Shown here piece by piece: positions 1 through 6,939 of a stretch of DNA of 8,041 nucleotides. The stretch comes from Sulfurovum sp. GTDB taxonomy: Bacteria > Campylobacterota > Campylobacteria > Campylobacterales > Sulfurovaceae. The notes beneath the pieces are model-generated. The model was given only the letters and a program-made list of their open reading frames with translations, did no database searches and was not told the DNA's origin. The stretch is from the NCBI GenBank assembly GCA_015661795.1, contig DQVJ01000166.1, forward strand, positions 1 to 8,041. Reading direction: 5' to 3'. Within the stretch, counting starts at the first letter, position 1; each line of letters opens with the position of its first letter. A program made the position numbers and the translations under genes.

Positions 1-2165
1 AAATCTTTATCATATTTACCAAGTATAAACATCTGCACATAGATAGAGTTGAATGTCTCGCTATCCATAATAACAAAACGCCCATAGCTTTTCATGTAAA
101 TGACCGCATAGCCACCATCTGCATGATAGAGTTGTGATTGAAGATTTATCTTACCTTCTTGAGTATTTTGTGTGACAATAAAGTTTTTTACAGTTTTTTG
201 ATCTGAACCCACACTGAGTATGCCTTTTTTTGCATCAAAGGTAATACCATTTCTCATCACTATAATTCCATTTTGGTTACTTACGGCATTGGTTGGATAA
301 AAGGCTATTTTTCTCTCAGGCTTACCTGTCATCAGGTCTAAATTACCAAAAACAGCAACAGTAGGGAATATATTTAACATTCTATAAGGTAGATAGAGGT
401 AGATATCTCTCGTTTTCTTTGGTAATGTATACGAATCATGATGTAATTCAGACAAAAAGAGGTCAGGGTTCACTTGGTCTTTTTGATTGTTTCTAAGTAA
501 GACGTTAATAACTGCACCTTTTCCAGCATGATAAGCCTCCCCATCTTTATCAAGCATTTTAAATTTTGGAGGGATACTTTCTTCATTTTTATCATTTTCT
601 ATGTATGCAGCATGAGAATCAACACCCTCTGCATAAGTTTCAACTGCCAAACGACTTAAGTTAACTGCAAATTCTGCTGAAGTTGTTTGCATAATTTTAG
701 AAATGATGAAGTTATCATTATGGTGTTTTCCTCCATCTATAAGTGTAGAGGTATCAGAATAATACCAGATAGGGTACCCATAATCCCACCATGTTAAAGT
801 ATAGTCTTTACTACTTGCTATTTCATCAAGTTTTGTGAGATCTTGCACTTCTGTTTTATTGAGGACTGTTGGAACCTTATAATTTATGATATGTATTATG
901 TTTGGATAAAGCATAGCGAGTGTGGCAAATGTTATAAAAGTATATCTTATCTTTTTATTACTAATAAACTCACCGATAACAAAGAAAAGGTATATTGCAG
1001 ACATTGCAGCTATAGGTACTGCATACACAGTAAACCTAAGTCCTCCAAACAAAGCAAAAACTCCTATGCCAACAAGTGGTAAAGCCAAGATGAATTCTCT
1101 ATGCTTAAGAACTAAAAATATATGTCCTATCAAGGCTACAATTAGACCTACTTGAGAGCCACTTATTCTATTGGCAAATGTTTCAAATGGAATCTGACCT
1201 GCTTCGCGTACTGTTTGGATAACAGAATAAAAATGTAATCCTTCTGTTTTTGTTCCTGTTTCGATATATGAAAATATCTTAGTGAAAATTAAATCAATAA
1301 CATTACCAAAAAACAGAAATGCTAAAAATAAAATAGCACTTAAAATCATTAGTTTTTTTTGTTCCAAAAATGATTTATTTAATATATAATATAATATTAT
1401 CAAAATAAAAAATTTGATAATATATGCGTAAGGAACAGGCAAAGGTATAGGCAGAAGAGATATAAATATTAAAATCAATGAAAGATAAGTGGTATTTTCT
1501 TTATGATGATAATAGAATATATAAAGTGCATACATTATACCCATAGCATATATTAAAGATTGTCCTTGGTCGTACAAAAAAGGATAGATGGCTATTGCCA
1601 TGGAAGCATAGAGTGCTGTTTTAAGATTAAAGTAAATAGTACTCTTCATTAAAAAATACAAAATAAACATAGGTGCCACAGCAGAGAACATGTCGGTATC
1701 ATAGTATCCTATCATGGTACGATTATAATAACTCCATGCAATTACACCTAGCAGTGCAGCAAAAAAGCCCCAAAGTGTTTGTTTATATAGCCGGGAAATT
1801 AATATAATTGGTATTACAACTAAACTTGAAATAACTGCCGGCATATAGAGTATAATGGTGTCAATGCTAAAAGGTGTTATTTTTATTAAGAATGTTGAAA
1901 AAAAGATTACTCCATACTCCCATATACCAAAAACTCTTGGATTTTCAATGTGTACTCCAAATAATTCTTTTTGTACCCCGGAAGCAAAAAAGTATCCATC
2001 ATTGGTATTAATCATCAGTTGATTATTCCAAATGAAACTTGGATTGTCTTGAAACTGCCATACCCATATCATACGAATTAAAAAACTAAAAGCATAAGCT
2101 AAAAGCATCAGTCCAAGCATCTGTTTTGTTGAAATTTTTTCTTGGTTTAGTTTGTTTTTCTTCAC
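1..2165 (-). CDS. pglB: PglB oligosaccharyltransferase (STT3 family), 3' end cut by window edge
   Basis: This integral-membrane enzyme transfers a lipid-linked oligosaccharide to asparagine in periplasmic proteins. About 721 residues are visible with no stop. The N-terminal half is a multi-pass membrane region, and from about residue 425 a periplasmic domain follows. Family motifs seen: TNDGYFF with D56 (first metal ligand), RTMIGYYDTDM with R149, D156 and D158, TVRE with E321 in the external loop, GLRFTVYA, WWDYG at 459-463, and an MI-type motif RMLNI at 596-600. Positions D56, D156 and E321 match Campylobacter lari PglB (D56, D154, E319) almost exactly. R333, 12 residues after E321, matches the arginine that reads the acidic -2 residue of the sequon. 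The GTG start is chosen because it overlaps the pglD stop as GTGA and has AAAGGA upstream; an internal ATG at 2120 is the alternative. The last visible residues (YVQMFILGKYDKD) resemble a point about 20 residues before the end of Campylobacter PglB. Confidence 0.95.
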   Translation of the reverse strand, partial: MKKNKLNQEKISTKQMLGLMLLAYAFSFLIRMIWVWQFQDNPSFIWNNQLMINTNDGYFFASGVQKELFGVHIENPRVFGIWEYGVIFFSTFLIKITPFSIDTIILYMPAVISSLVVIPIILISRLYKQTLWGFFAALLGVIAWSYYNRTMIGYYDTDMFSAVAPMFILYFLMKSTIYFNLKTALYASMAIAIYPFLYDQGQSLIYAMGIMYALYIFYYHHKENTTYLSLILIFISLLPIPLPVPYAYIIKFFILIILYYILNKSFLEQKKLMILSAILFLAFLFFGNVIDLIFTKIFSYIETGTKTEGLHFYSVIQTVREAGQIPFETFANRISGSQVGLIVALIGHIFLVLKHREFILALPLVGIGVFALFGGLRFTVYAVPIAAMSAIYLFFVIGEFISNKKIRYTFITFATLAMLYPNIIHIINYKVPTVLNKTEVQDLTKLDEIASSKDYTLTWWDYGYPIWYYSDTSTLIDGGKHHNDNFIISKIMQTTSAEFAVNLSRLAVETYAEGVDSHAAYIENDKNEESIPPKFKMLDKDGEAYHAGKGAVINVLLRNNQKDQVNPDLFLSELHHDSYTLPKKTRDIYLYLPYRMLNIFPTVAVFGNLDLMTGKPERKIAFYPTNAVSNQNGIIVMRNGITFDAKKGILSVGSDQKTVKNFIVTQNTQEGKINLQSQLYHADGGYAVIYMKSYGRFVIMDSETFNSIYVQMFILGKYDKD

Positions 2166-2764
2166 TGAGATATTTCCTTTATAGTTTTACATGGATTACC
2201 GTAAGCCAATGTTTGATTATTGATATTTTTTACTACTACAGAACCAGCACCTATAATAGTATTAGAACCTATAGATATACCTTGAATAATACAAGAACCA
2301 ATCCCTACATGCGTATATGCACCAATTTTTACATCTCCAGCACATGCAACTTGTGGAGATATGTGAACAAAATCACCTATGATGTTATCATGTTCTATAA
2401 CACTTGATGTATTGATGATGGCACATTTTCCTATTTTAGTATCTGTATTGATAACAGTTCCTGCCATGATGACTGTACCTTCTGCTATTGTGGCACCATT
2501 AGAAATAATGGCACTTGGATGGATAAGCGTCTTGATTTCAAGTGTATGAGCTATACATTTTTGATAGAGTTTAGCACGTATGTAGTTATTACCTATTCCG
2601 AATGCTATAGGGATTTGTAAGTTTTTTTGTAAAAAATCTTCAAAAGATATATATTCATTTATTCCATCATCAAGATATAGTATGTCAGCATACCCAGCTA
2701 ATTTAGCTATTTCAGCTACAACTTTCCCATGACCACTTGCACCATAGATTGCTATTTTTTGCAT
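2162..2764 (-). CDS. pglD: PglD/NeuD-type sugar N-acetyltransferase
   Basis: This cytoplasmic, acetyl-CoA-dependent enzyme probably acetylates the amino group of a UDP-amino-sugar; in Campylobacter PglD this completes UDP-di-N-acetylbacillosamine. The 200 residues hold an N-terminal Rossmann-like domain (1 to about 77) with the glycine-rich motif YGASGHGKV at 7-15. A left-handed beta-helix of hexapeptide repeats follows (about 80-185, with IGKCAI, IGDFVH, IGAYTH, IGSNTI and IGAGSV turns). The putative catalytic base is H125 in SSVIEH, the same residue number as in C. jejuni PglD, and H134 lies nearby. The start overlaps the pglC end by 13 bases and has AAAGG 9-10 bases upstream. The stop overlaps the pglB start. 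The exact substrate is inferred: related NeuD proteins acetylate other sugars, and no PglE or PglF partner is visible here. Confidence 0.88.
   Translation of the reverse strand: MQKIAIYGASGHGKVVAEIAKLAGYADILYLDDGINEYISFEDFLQKNLQIPIAFGIGNNYIRAKLYQKCIAHTLEIKTLIHPSAIISNGATIAEGTVIMAGTVINTDTKIGKCAIINTSSVIEHDNIIGDFVHISPQVACAGDVKIGAYTHVGIGSCIIQGISIGSNTIIGAGSVVVKNINNQTLAYGNPCKTIKEISQ
2175..2180 (-). promoter_or_regulatory. Ribosome binding site for pglB GTG start
   Basis: AAAGGA on the minus strand lies 9 bases before the GTG at 2165, inside the 3' end of the pglD-like gene. It supports the GTG start over the ATG at 2120, together with the GTGA stop/start overlap. Confidence 0.6.
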
Positions 2765-3357
2765 TGTCGTGTGCCTTTGAACTTTTCCATAGTTATTGAT
2801 GTGTTGGAACTTATATCACTTCTTTTTATAACCTTTATAAAAGTCATCCAAAGTATTTTCATATCGAGCCAAAAAGAGTGATGTTCAACATACCAGATAT
2901 CAAACTCGAACTTTTGCTCCCAAGATATGGCATTACGTCCATTAACCTGTGCCCAACCGGTAATGCCTGGTTTTACATCATGGCGTTTTTTCTGCTTCTC
3001 ATTATACAAAGTCAGATACTCTATCAGCAGAGGACGAGGACCTATAAAACTCATATCACCTTTGAGTACATTGAATATCTGAGGTAATTCATCTAGGCTG
3101 ACACTTCGTATAAACTTACCAATACCCACCAATCTTTTATCATCGGACAATAGTTGACCATTCTCGTTTTTCTCATTGGTCATGGTTCTAAATTTGTAAA
3201 TTTCAAATATTTTCTCATGAAGTCCTGGTCGCTGTTGTTTGAAGAGAATAGGGCTTCCCATTTTGAGCAAGATCAGGAGTGAGACGATGATGTAAATAGG
3301 TGAAAACAAAATAATTAATAGGATGGACAGTAAGATATCAAATATTCTTTTAAGCAT
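2752..3357 (-). CDS. pglC: PglC-type monotopic phosphoglycosyl transferase (initiating sugar-phosphate transferase)
   Basis: This enzyme starts glycan assembly by moving a phospho-sugar from a UDP-sugar to undecaprenyl phosphate at the inner face of the inner membrane. At 201 residues it is the size of Campylobacter PglC (about 200), without the long N-terminal membrane domain of WcaJ/WbaP relatives. A single hydrophobic re-entrant helix spans about residues 5-32 with a Ser19-Pro20 break, typical of monotopic members. The core motifs are KFRTM at 55-59, the catalytic Asp-Glu pair D89-E90 in SLDELPQIFNVLKGDMS, GPRPL at 106-110, and PGITGWAQVNGRN at 130-142. The gene overlaps the upstream glycosyltransferase by 8 bases and pglD by 13. 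GAGGTG at 3368-3373 is a good ribosome binding site. Coupling to a PglD-type acetyltransferase suggests di-N-acetylbacillosamine or a similar acetamido sugar as substrate, which is inference. Confidence 0.92.
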   Translation of the reverse strand: MLKRIFDILLSILLIILFSPIYIIVSLLILLKMGSPILFKQQRPGLHEKIFEIYKFRTMTNEKNENGQLLSDDKRLVGIGKFIRSVSLDELPQIFNVLKGDMSFIGPRPLLIEYLTLYNEKQKKRHDVKPGITGWAQVNGRNAISWEQKFEFDIWYVEHHSFWLDMKILWMTFIKVIKRSDISSNTSITMEKFKGTRQCKK

Positions 3358-4561
3358 TGTATTTTTTCACCTCATCACGTAAAAGTTTTTCTAATTTATC
3401 AGTTAATATACTTATAGAATAGTTGTTTTCAGCATATTTTCTTATTTTTTCACCTATATCATTTCTCTCATCTTGCTGCAGATCATATATAGCCAAGATA
3501 GTTTGTTCTAATTGTTTCAGATCATCAGGTTCTATAGTATATCCTGCATCTGCATCTTTTATAGGATTATTTTTAGAATTCCCAGAAAAAATTATTACTC
3601 GTCCAGATGCCATATAATCAAATAATTTATTTAAACTAATGCCATATTTATAAAGTGGGCTGTCTTTTAAACTTAAAAATAACACATCGCTAGATTGCAA
3701 TATTTTAGAAACTTCATTTTTAGCAACAGGATCTTCTATAGATATATTTTTTAATTTTTTTAATTTAACCAAATTTTGTAACTTTTCTTTTTCAGCTCCA
3801 TCACCGACTATTCTAAAGTAAACATCTTTTTTATCTTTTAGCTTTTCAGCTACATCAACCAACAGAGCTAAATTATTTGCAACCCCAATAGCCCCAGTAT
3901 AGCTAATAGTAAATTTATCTGTTTTTTGCTTTTTTATATACTTTATATTATCTAGATCAACACCGTTGGAGATCCAAATAAACTTATCTTTTGAAACAAA
4001 TTTTTGAATATGCTCATAAGCATAAGGGAGGTTTGAAATAATTTTATCGGCTTTTTTATATAGATGTTTTTCTAACCAAGCGAGTAATATTATAAATGGA
4101 TGCCATTTTGATATACCCATATCTATCAAAGTCTGAGGCCATATATCGCGTACTTCCATGATAAATGGTGTGTTATATTTTTTAGATAGTTTATATGCTG
4201 TATATACAGCGAAAAGATGTACAGAAGAACCGATGATAATATCTGGATTTTTCAAATTAAGTCTTGGAATAATGTTCAATACTTTATATGTATAGCTTAA
4301 CATATTTTTAACTCTTGATAATCCATTCCCAAAATAAGGAGATGTTTTTATCCATATAAAATTCACACCATCAATATTTTCTTGAAGATACTCTTTATCA
4401 TTATACTCTTTCATCTCTTTGTATTTTGAGTAATGAAAACTAGAAGCAACTATAGTAACTTTATGACCGCGTTTTACAAGTTCTTTTGCAAAGTCATAAT
4501 GTCTGGTACCTCCGCTCATATTTGGTGTGAGTGCATGATGATTGAAGATCCATATATTCAT
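3350..4561 (-). CDS. GT4-family glycosyltransferase, WbuB-like
   Basis: This is a 403-residue GT-B fold glycosyltransferase that probably adds one sugar to the undecaprenyl-diphosphate-linked glycan in the cytoplasm. The N-terminal acceptor domain carries the glycine-rich motif SGGTRHYDFAKEL at 16-28 and EVRDIWPQT at 136-144, both characteristic of WbuB-type enzymes. The C-terminal donor domain shows ISNGVD at 197-202, YTGAIG at 221-226, IVGDGAEK at 251-258 and NKLFDYMASG at 311-320. WbuB relatives are proposed N-acetyl-L-fucosamine transferases in E. coli O-antigen clusters. Here that specificity is only a hint, but it fits the WbuX/HisF2/HisH genes upstream. The ATG directly abuts the TAA of the preceding glycosyltransferase gene with no gap, and a GAAGGG purine stretch lies somewhat far upstream (about 12 bases). 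The stop overlaps the pglC start by 8 bases. Donor and linkage are unknown. Confidence 0.88.
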   Translation of the reverse strand: MNIWIFNHHALTPNMSGGTRHYDFAKELVKRGHKVTIVASSFHYSKYKEMKEYNDKEYLQENIDGVNFIWIKTSPYFGNGLSRVKNMLSYTYKVLNIIPRLNLKNPDIIIGSSVHLFAVYTAYKLSKKYNTPFIMEVRDIWPQTLIDMGISKWHPFIILLAWLEKHLYKKADKIISNLPYAYEHIQKFVSKDKFIWISNGVDLDNIKYIKKQKTDKFTISYTGAIGVANNLALLVDVAEKLKDKKDVYFRIVGDGAEKEKLQNLVKLKKLKNISIEDPVAKNEVSKILQSSDVLFLSLKDSPLYKYGISLNKLFDYMASGRVIIFSGNSKNNPIKDADAGYTIEPDDLKQLEQTILAIYDLQQDERNDIGEKIRKYAENNYSISILTDKLEKLLRDEVKKYNA

Positions 4562-5689
4562 TTAAGTAAACAACCCTTCATACACTTCCAACAATACCTT
4601 TTCTTGCACTTCCCAGTTATAAATATTTTTAAGCTTTTGAAGGTTAATTCTCATCTTGTCTTTATCTAGTTTTGTTGCTTCAGTAATTGCTTCTTTGAGT
4701 CCTTCGATTGTATTGGTTTTAGCAGCTACCCCTACATTGTTATCTACTACTATTTTTTTCATCTCAGGAAGATTTGATACTATAACCGGCACCTCTGCCA
4801 TTATGTATTCAAACATTTTATTTGGTAAACAATAATGATAACTCAAGCATGTGTCTTCTATAGTCGAAATCCCAAAATCTGTAGAGCTTGTATAGTCCAA
4901 TAATATATCTGGACTAACTGCCTCATGAAAGTATATATTTTGATATTTCTCCGCTTGTTCTTTAAGCACTTGTTCTAATTGACCATACCCCATAAAAACA
5001 AGAACACTATCTGTATCTAACTCCTTAAAAGCATCAACAAGTACTTCTATTCCTCGTCCTTTGCCAAGGCTTCCCTGATAGAGAAATATTGTTTTATCTT
5101 TAGCTATGTCAAAAGTTTCTCTAAAAATATTTTTCTTTTCAATTTCTTCGTAAAATGGAGTATTTAAAACAAGTGCAGGTTTTTCAATATTATAGAGTTT
5201 TACATATTCATTAGCAATGCCATCACTCACAGTAATAGTTTTATTAGCATATTTTATAAAAAATTTTTCTAATATTTGAGCTAATTTTTTGTGTAAACCT
5301 TGTAAACCATTCATCTCTGTCTCATATTCATGTGCATCATAAACTATTTTTAGATTTTTATTAAAAAACTTTTTAATAATAAAACCTATTGGTAAAGTGT
5401 TTAGATCATTACAATGCAGGATATCAAATTCTTTACAGTACAATACACTCTCTTTAGTATATTTAAAATATGCTCTTAATTTTGCAATTTTGCTTTTGGT
5501 AACTGTTCTGTCAAGATAGGAAAACCTCCGTATTGTAAAATTTCCTTGTTTTTCATTATCTATTAAATTTTTATCAAGATGAGCAATTACTTCAACTATA
5601 TAACCATTATCTGCTAAAGATGTAGATTCTTTGATAACTCTGCTATCATTTACAAAAGAATTGAAAACTATATTCGCAACTTTTATCAT
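4562..5689 (-). CDS. GT4-family glycosyltransferase
   Basis: This is a 375-residue GT-B fold glycosyltransferase, probably extending the lipid-linked glycan on the cytoplasmic face. The N-terminal domain opens with NDSRVIKESTSLADNGY at 14-30, the usual retaining-GT4 entry motif, followed by HCNDLNTLP at 92-100 and YDAHEYETEM at 117-126. The donor half has FLYQGSLGKGRGIE at 202-215, VFMGYGQLE at 231-239 and LPNKMFEYIMAEVPVIVSN at 288-306. That last motif contains the C-terminal glutamate of the EX7E-like region. No signal peptide or membrane helix is visible. The ATG overlaps the stop of the upstream 45-codon relic as ATGA, and AAAGG lies 9 bases upstream inside that relic. The stop codon abuts the next gene's start. 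Its sugar and acceptor cannot be read from sequence. Confidence 0.9.
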   Translation of the reverse strand: MIKVANIVFNSFVNDSRVIKESTSLADNGYIVEVIAHLDKNLIDNEKQGNFTIRRFSYLDRTVTKSKIAKLRAYFKYTKESVLYCKEFDILHCNDLNTLPIGFIIKKFFNKNLKIVYDAHEYETEMNGLQGLHKKLAQILEKFFIKYANKTITVSDGIANEYVKLYNIEKPALVLNTPFYEEIEKKNIFRETFDIAKDKTIFLYQGSLGKGRGIEVLVDAFKELDTDSVLVFMGYGQLEQVLKEQAEKYQNIYFHEAVSPDILLDYTSSTDFGISTIEDTCLSYHYCLPNKMFEYIMAEVPVIVSNLPEMKKIVVDNNVGVAAKTNTIEGLKEAITEATKLDKDKMRINLQKLKNIYNWEVQEKVLLEVYEGLFT

Positions 5690-5823
5690 ATGTTTATACC
5701 TTTGTTGTCAATTGTAATTAGTTTTATATCATACTGCGCAACTTTTGCTAAAGAACTACATTCTTTTAAAAATATTTTTGTAGCATATTTAATATCAACT
5801 GATATCAGATGTATTATCTTCAT
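5686..5823 (-). pseudogene. N-terminal stub of a GT4 glycosyltransferase (45 codons)
   Basis: A short frame of 45 residues lies between the amidotransferase and the intact glycosyltransferase. It begins MKIIHLISVDIKYATKI and continues FLKECSSLAKVAQYDIKLI, then ends TIDNKGINI before a TGA. This closely follows the usual start of many GT4 enzymes (MKI-HLTSVHPRYDTRI, then F-KEC-SLAKAGYDV-LI-ADGKG) and stops where the first Rossmann unit should go on. It also resembles residues 1-40 of the downstream intact enzyme. Several usually conserved residues are changed (the HPRYDTR stretch reads DIKYATK). It overlaps the upstream stop as ATGA and the downstream start as ATGA, so translation may pass through it. 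No catalytic part remains; enzymatic function is excluded, but a role in translational coupling is possible. It could alternatively be a true microprotein, which I think less likely. Confidence 0.72.
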
Positions 5824-6938
5824 TTAAATTTCTTCATAAAATTTCTAAGAAATTGCTCTAACTTATAATCAGAAGGATAATCTCTAAAGGTTTTATTTGG
5901 CATTTTCATAATTTCTTTAAATTCTTCTACACTTAAACCCATTTTCTTAGATAGAAATTCTATATCTTCTTCTAACTCTTTTGGATCATAGAGAGGTTTC
6001 TCCATTTCTTTTAAGGCTTCTTCTCTGCTTATTTGTCCTGAAACGATCAAACTGGCTAAATGAGCTCTTCTTTTGTCGTATCCGAATTTTGTAGGTAACC
6101 AGTGTGCCTGAAAGAACTTTGTAAATCGACTTTCATGATGTTTTCCACCATAGTCCCGCCAATTTATTTTCTCCATGATGGTCTGTTTTGCTTCATCTTT
6201 ATTGTATGGCCAAAAATCGAGTGGTCTTATGATCTTAAATTTTTTGATAAACGGATAATAGATAAATTTTTTGAAAAAACTAAAGGTTTTATAATCTTTT
6301 AGCTTTATTTTCCCAAATTGCTTATGTACAGCTCTTAACTGTGTTCCATCACTTGCATTATATCCCCATGCTGTTGGCAGTATGGATTCTGTTGCAAGGT
6401 TCCCGCCCGTTAAAAAATACTTAATATTATGTTTGTCTGCTACATCATACAAGGTTGCAAAAAATGCATGGTCCTGAGGAACATCTTGATTGGCAAGTTG
6501 GGATTTGAAGTATGCAAGTTGAAGATCTTTCATCTCTTCCCAGTTTATGACTCCGGTATAGAGGTCAATATCAAGTATTTTTACAATGTTTTCAATATTA
6601 TGCACAGCCAATTCACTGTTCCAGCCACCATCAATGTGAATGGCAAGCATTTTGAGGTCAGGGTATTGGGTTCTTAGCATATATGCGAGATAACTACTGT
6701 CTACTCCACCACTAAGACCAATGACACAATCATAATCTTTGCCTTTCCCATCCTCTTTGATCTTAGCTATTATGTTGTCTAACTTTTTTTTACCTTCATC
6801 ATTTGGGAACCATCTTTGTTTTAATTCATTTTCAAATCTTCTACAATGATTACAAACTCCATTTTCATCAAAAGTTATTTCCGGATCACTTGTATCCATG
6901 ATACAGTTTGTACAAATTTGATATGCTCTTTCACTCAT
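5820..6938 (-). CDS. wbuX: N-acetyl sugar amidotransferase (WbuX/WbpG/PseA family)
   Basis: This 372-residue ATP-dependent enzyme probably activates the acetamido group of a nucleotide sugar by adenylation and replaces its oxygen with ammonia, giving an acetamidino group. Two CXXC pairs (C9/C12 and C29/C32) form the N-terminal zinc-binding knuckle typical of the family. SGGVDSS at 76-82 is the pyrophosphatase (PP) loop that binds ATP, as in asparagine synthetase and tRNA-thiolating enzymes. Conserved internal blocks include LAIHIDGGWNSELA, LTGGNLATESILP and NWRDYGGKHHESRFTKFFQ. The start at 6938 is chosen because a TGGAG site lies 9 bases upstream, it follows the hisF2 stop by one base, and the family begins near MSERAYQICTNC. 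An in-frame ATG at 7052 would add 38 hydrophobic, non-family residues inside hisF2. HisH and HisF2 directly upstream are the expected ammonia supply, as in P. aeruginosa WbpG/HisH2/HisF2 and E. coli O145 WbuXYZ. Confidence 0.92.
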   Translation of the reverse strand: MSERAYQICTNCIMDTSDPEITFDENGVCNHCRRFENELKQRWFPNDEGKKKLDNIIAKIKEDGKGKDYDCVIGLSGGVDSSYLAYMLRTQYPDLKMLAIHIDGGWNSELAVHNIENIVKILDIDLYTGVINWEEMKDLQLAYFKSQLANQDVPQDHAFFATLYDVADKHNIKYFLTGGNLATESILPTAWGYNASDGTQLRAVHKQFGKIKLKDYKTFSFFKKFIYYPFIKKFKIIRPLDFWPYNKDEAKQTIMEKINWRDYGGKHHESRFTKFFQAHWLPTKFGYDKRRAHLASLIVSGQISREEALKEMEKPLYDPKELEEDIEFLSKKMGLSVEEFKEIMKMPNKTFRDYPSDYKLEQFLRNFMKKFK

Positions 6939-6939
6939 G

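Noticed and set aside
2621..2640. T-run and A-run that might form a terminator-like hairpin.
   Set aside because: It is inside the pglD coding region, has no GC stem, and matches the general AT-rich composition.
843..3087. Open frames on the plus strand at 843-1082, 922-1155, 2126-2407 and 2878-3087.
   Set aside because: They are antisense to strongly conserved parts of pglB, pglD and pglC, with compositions expected of shadow frames and no recognisable domains.
5686..5823. A frameshifted continuation of the glycosyltransferase stub into the downstream gene, giving one longer enzyme.
   Set aside because: The downstream gene has its own complete N-terminal GT4 motif from residue 1, so joining the two would give two consecutive N-termini, not one enzyme.
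3423..6677. Open frames on the plus strand at 3423-3617, 4433-4669, 6102-6302 and 6429-6677.
   Set aside because: All are antisense to the glycosyltransferases and the amidotransferase, with no family motif and no plausible operon position.
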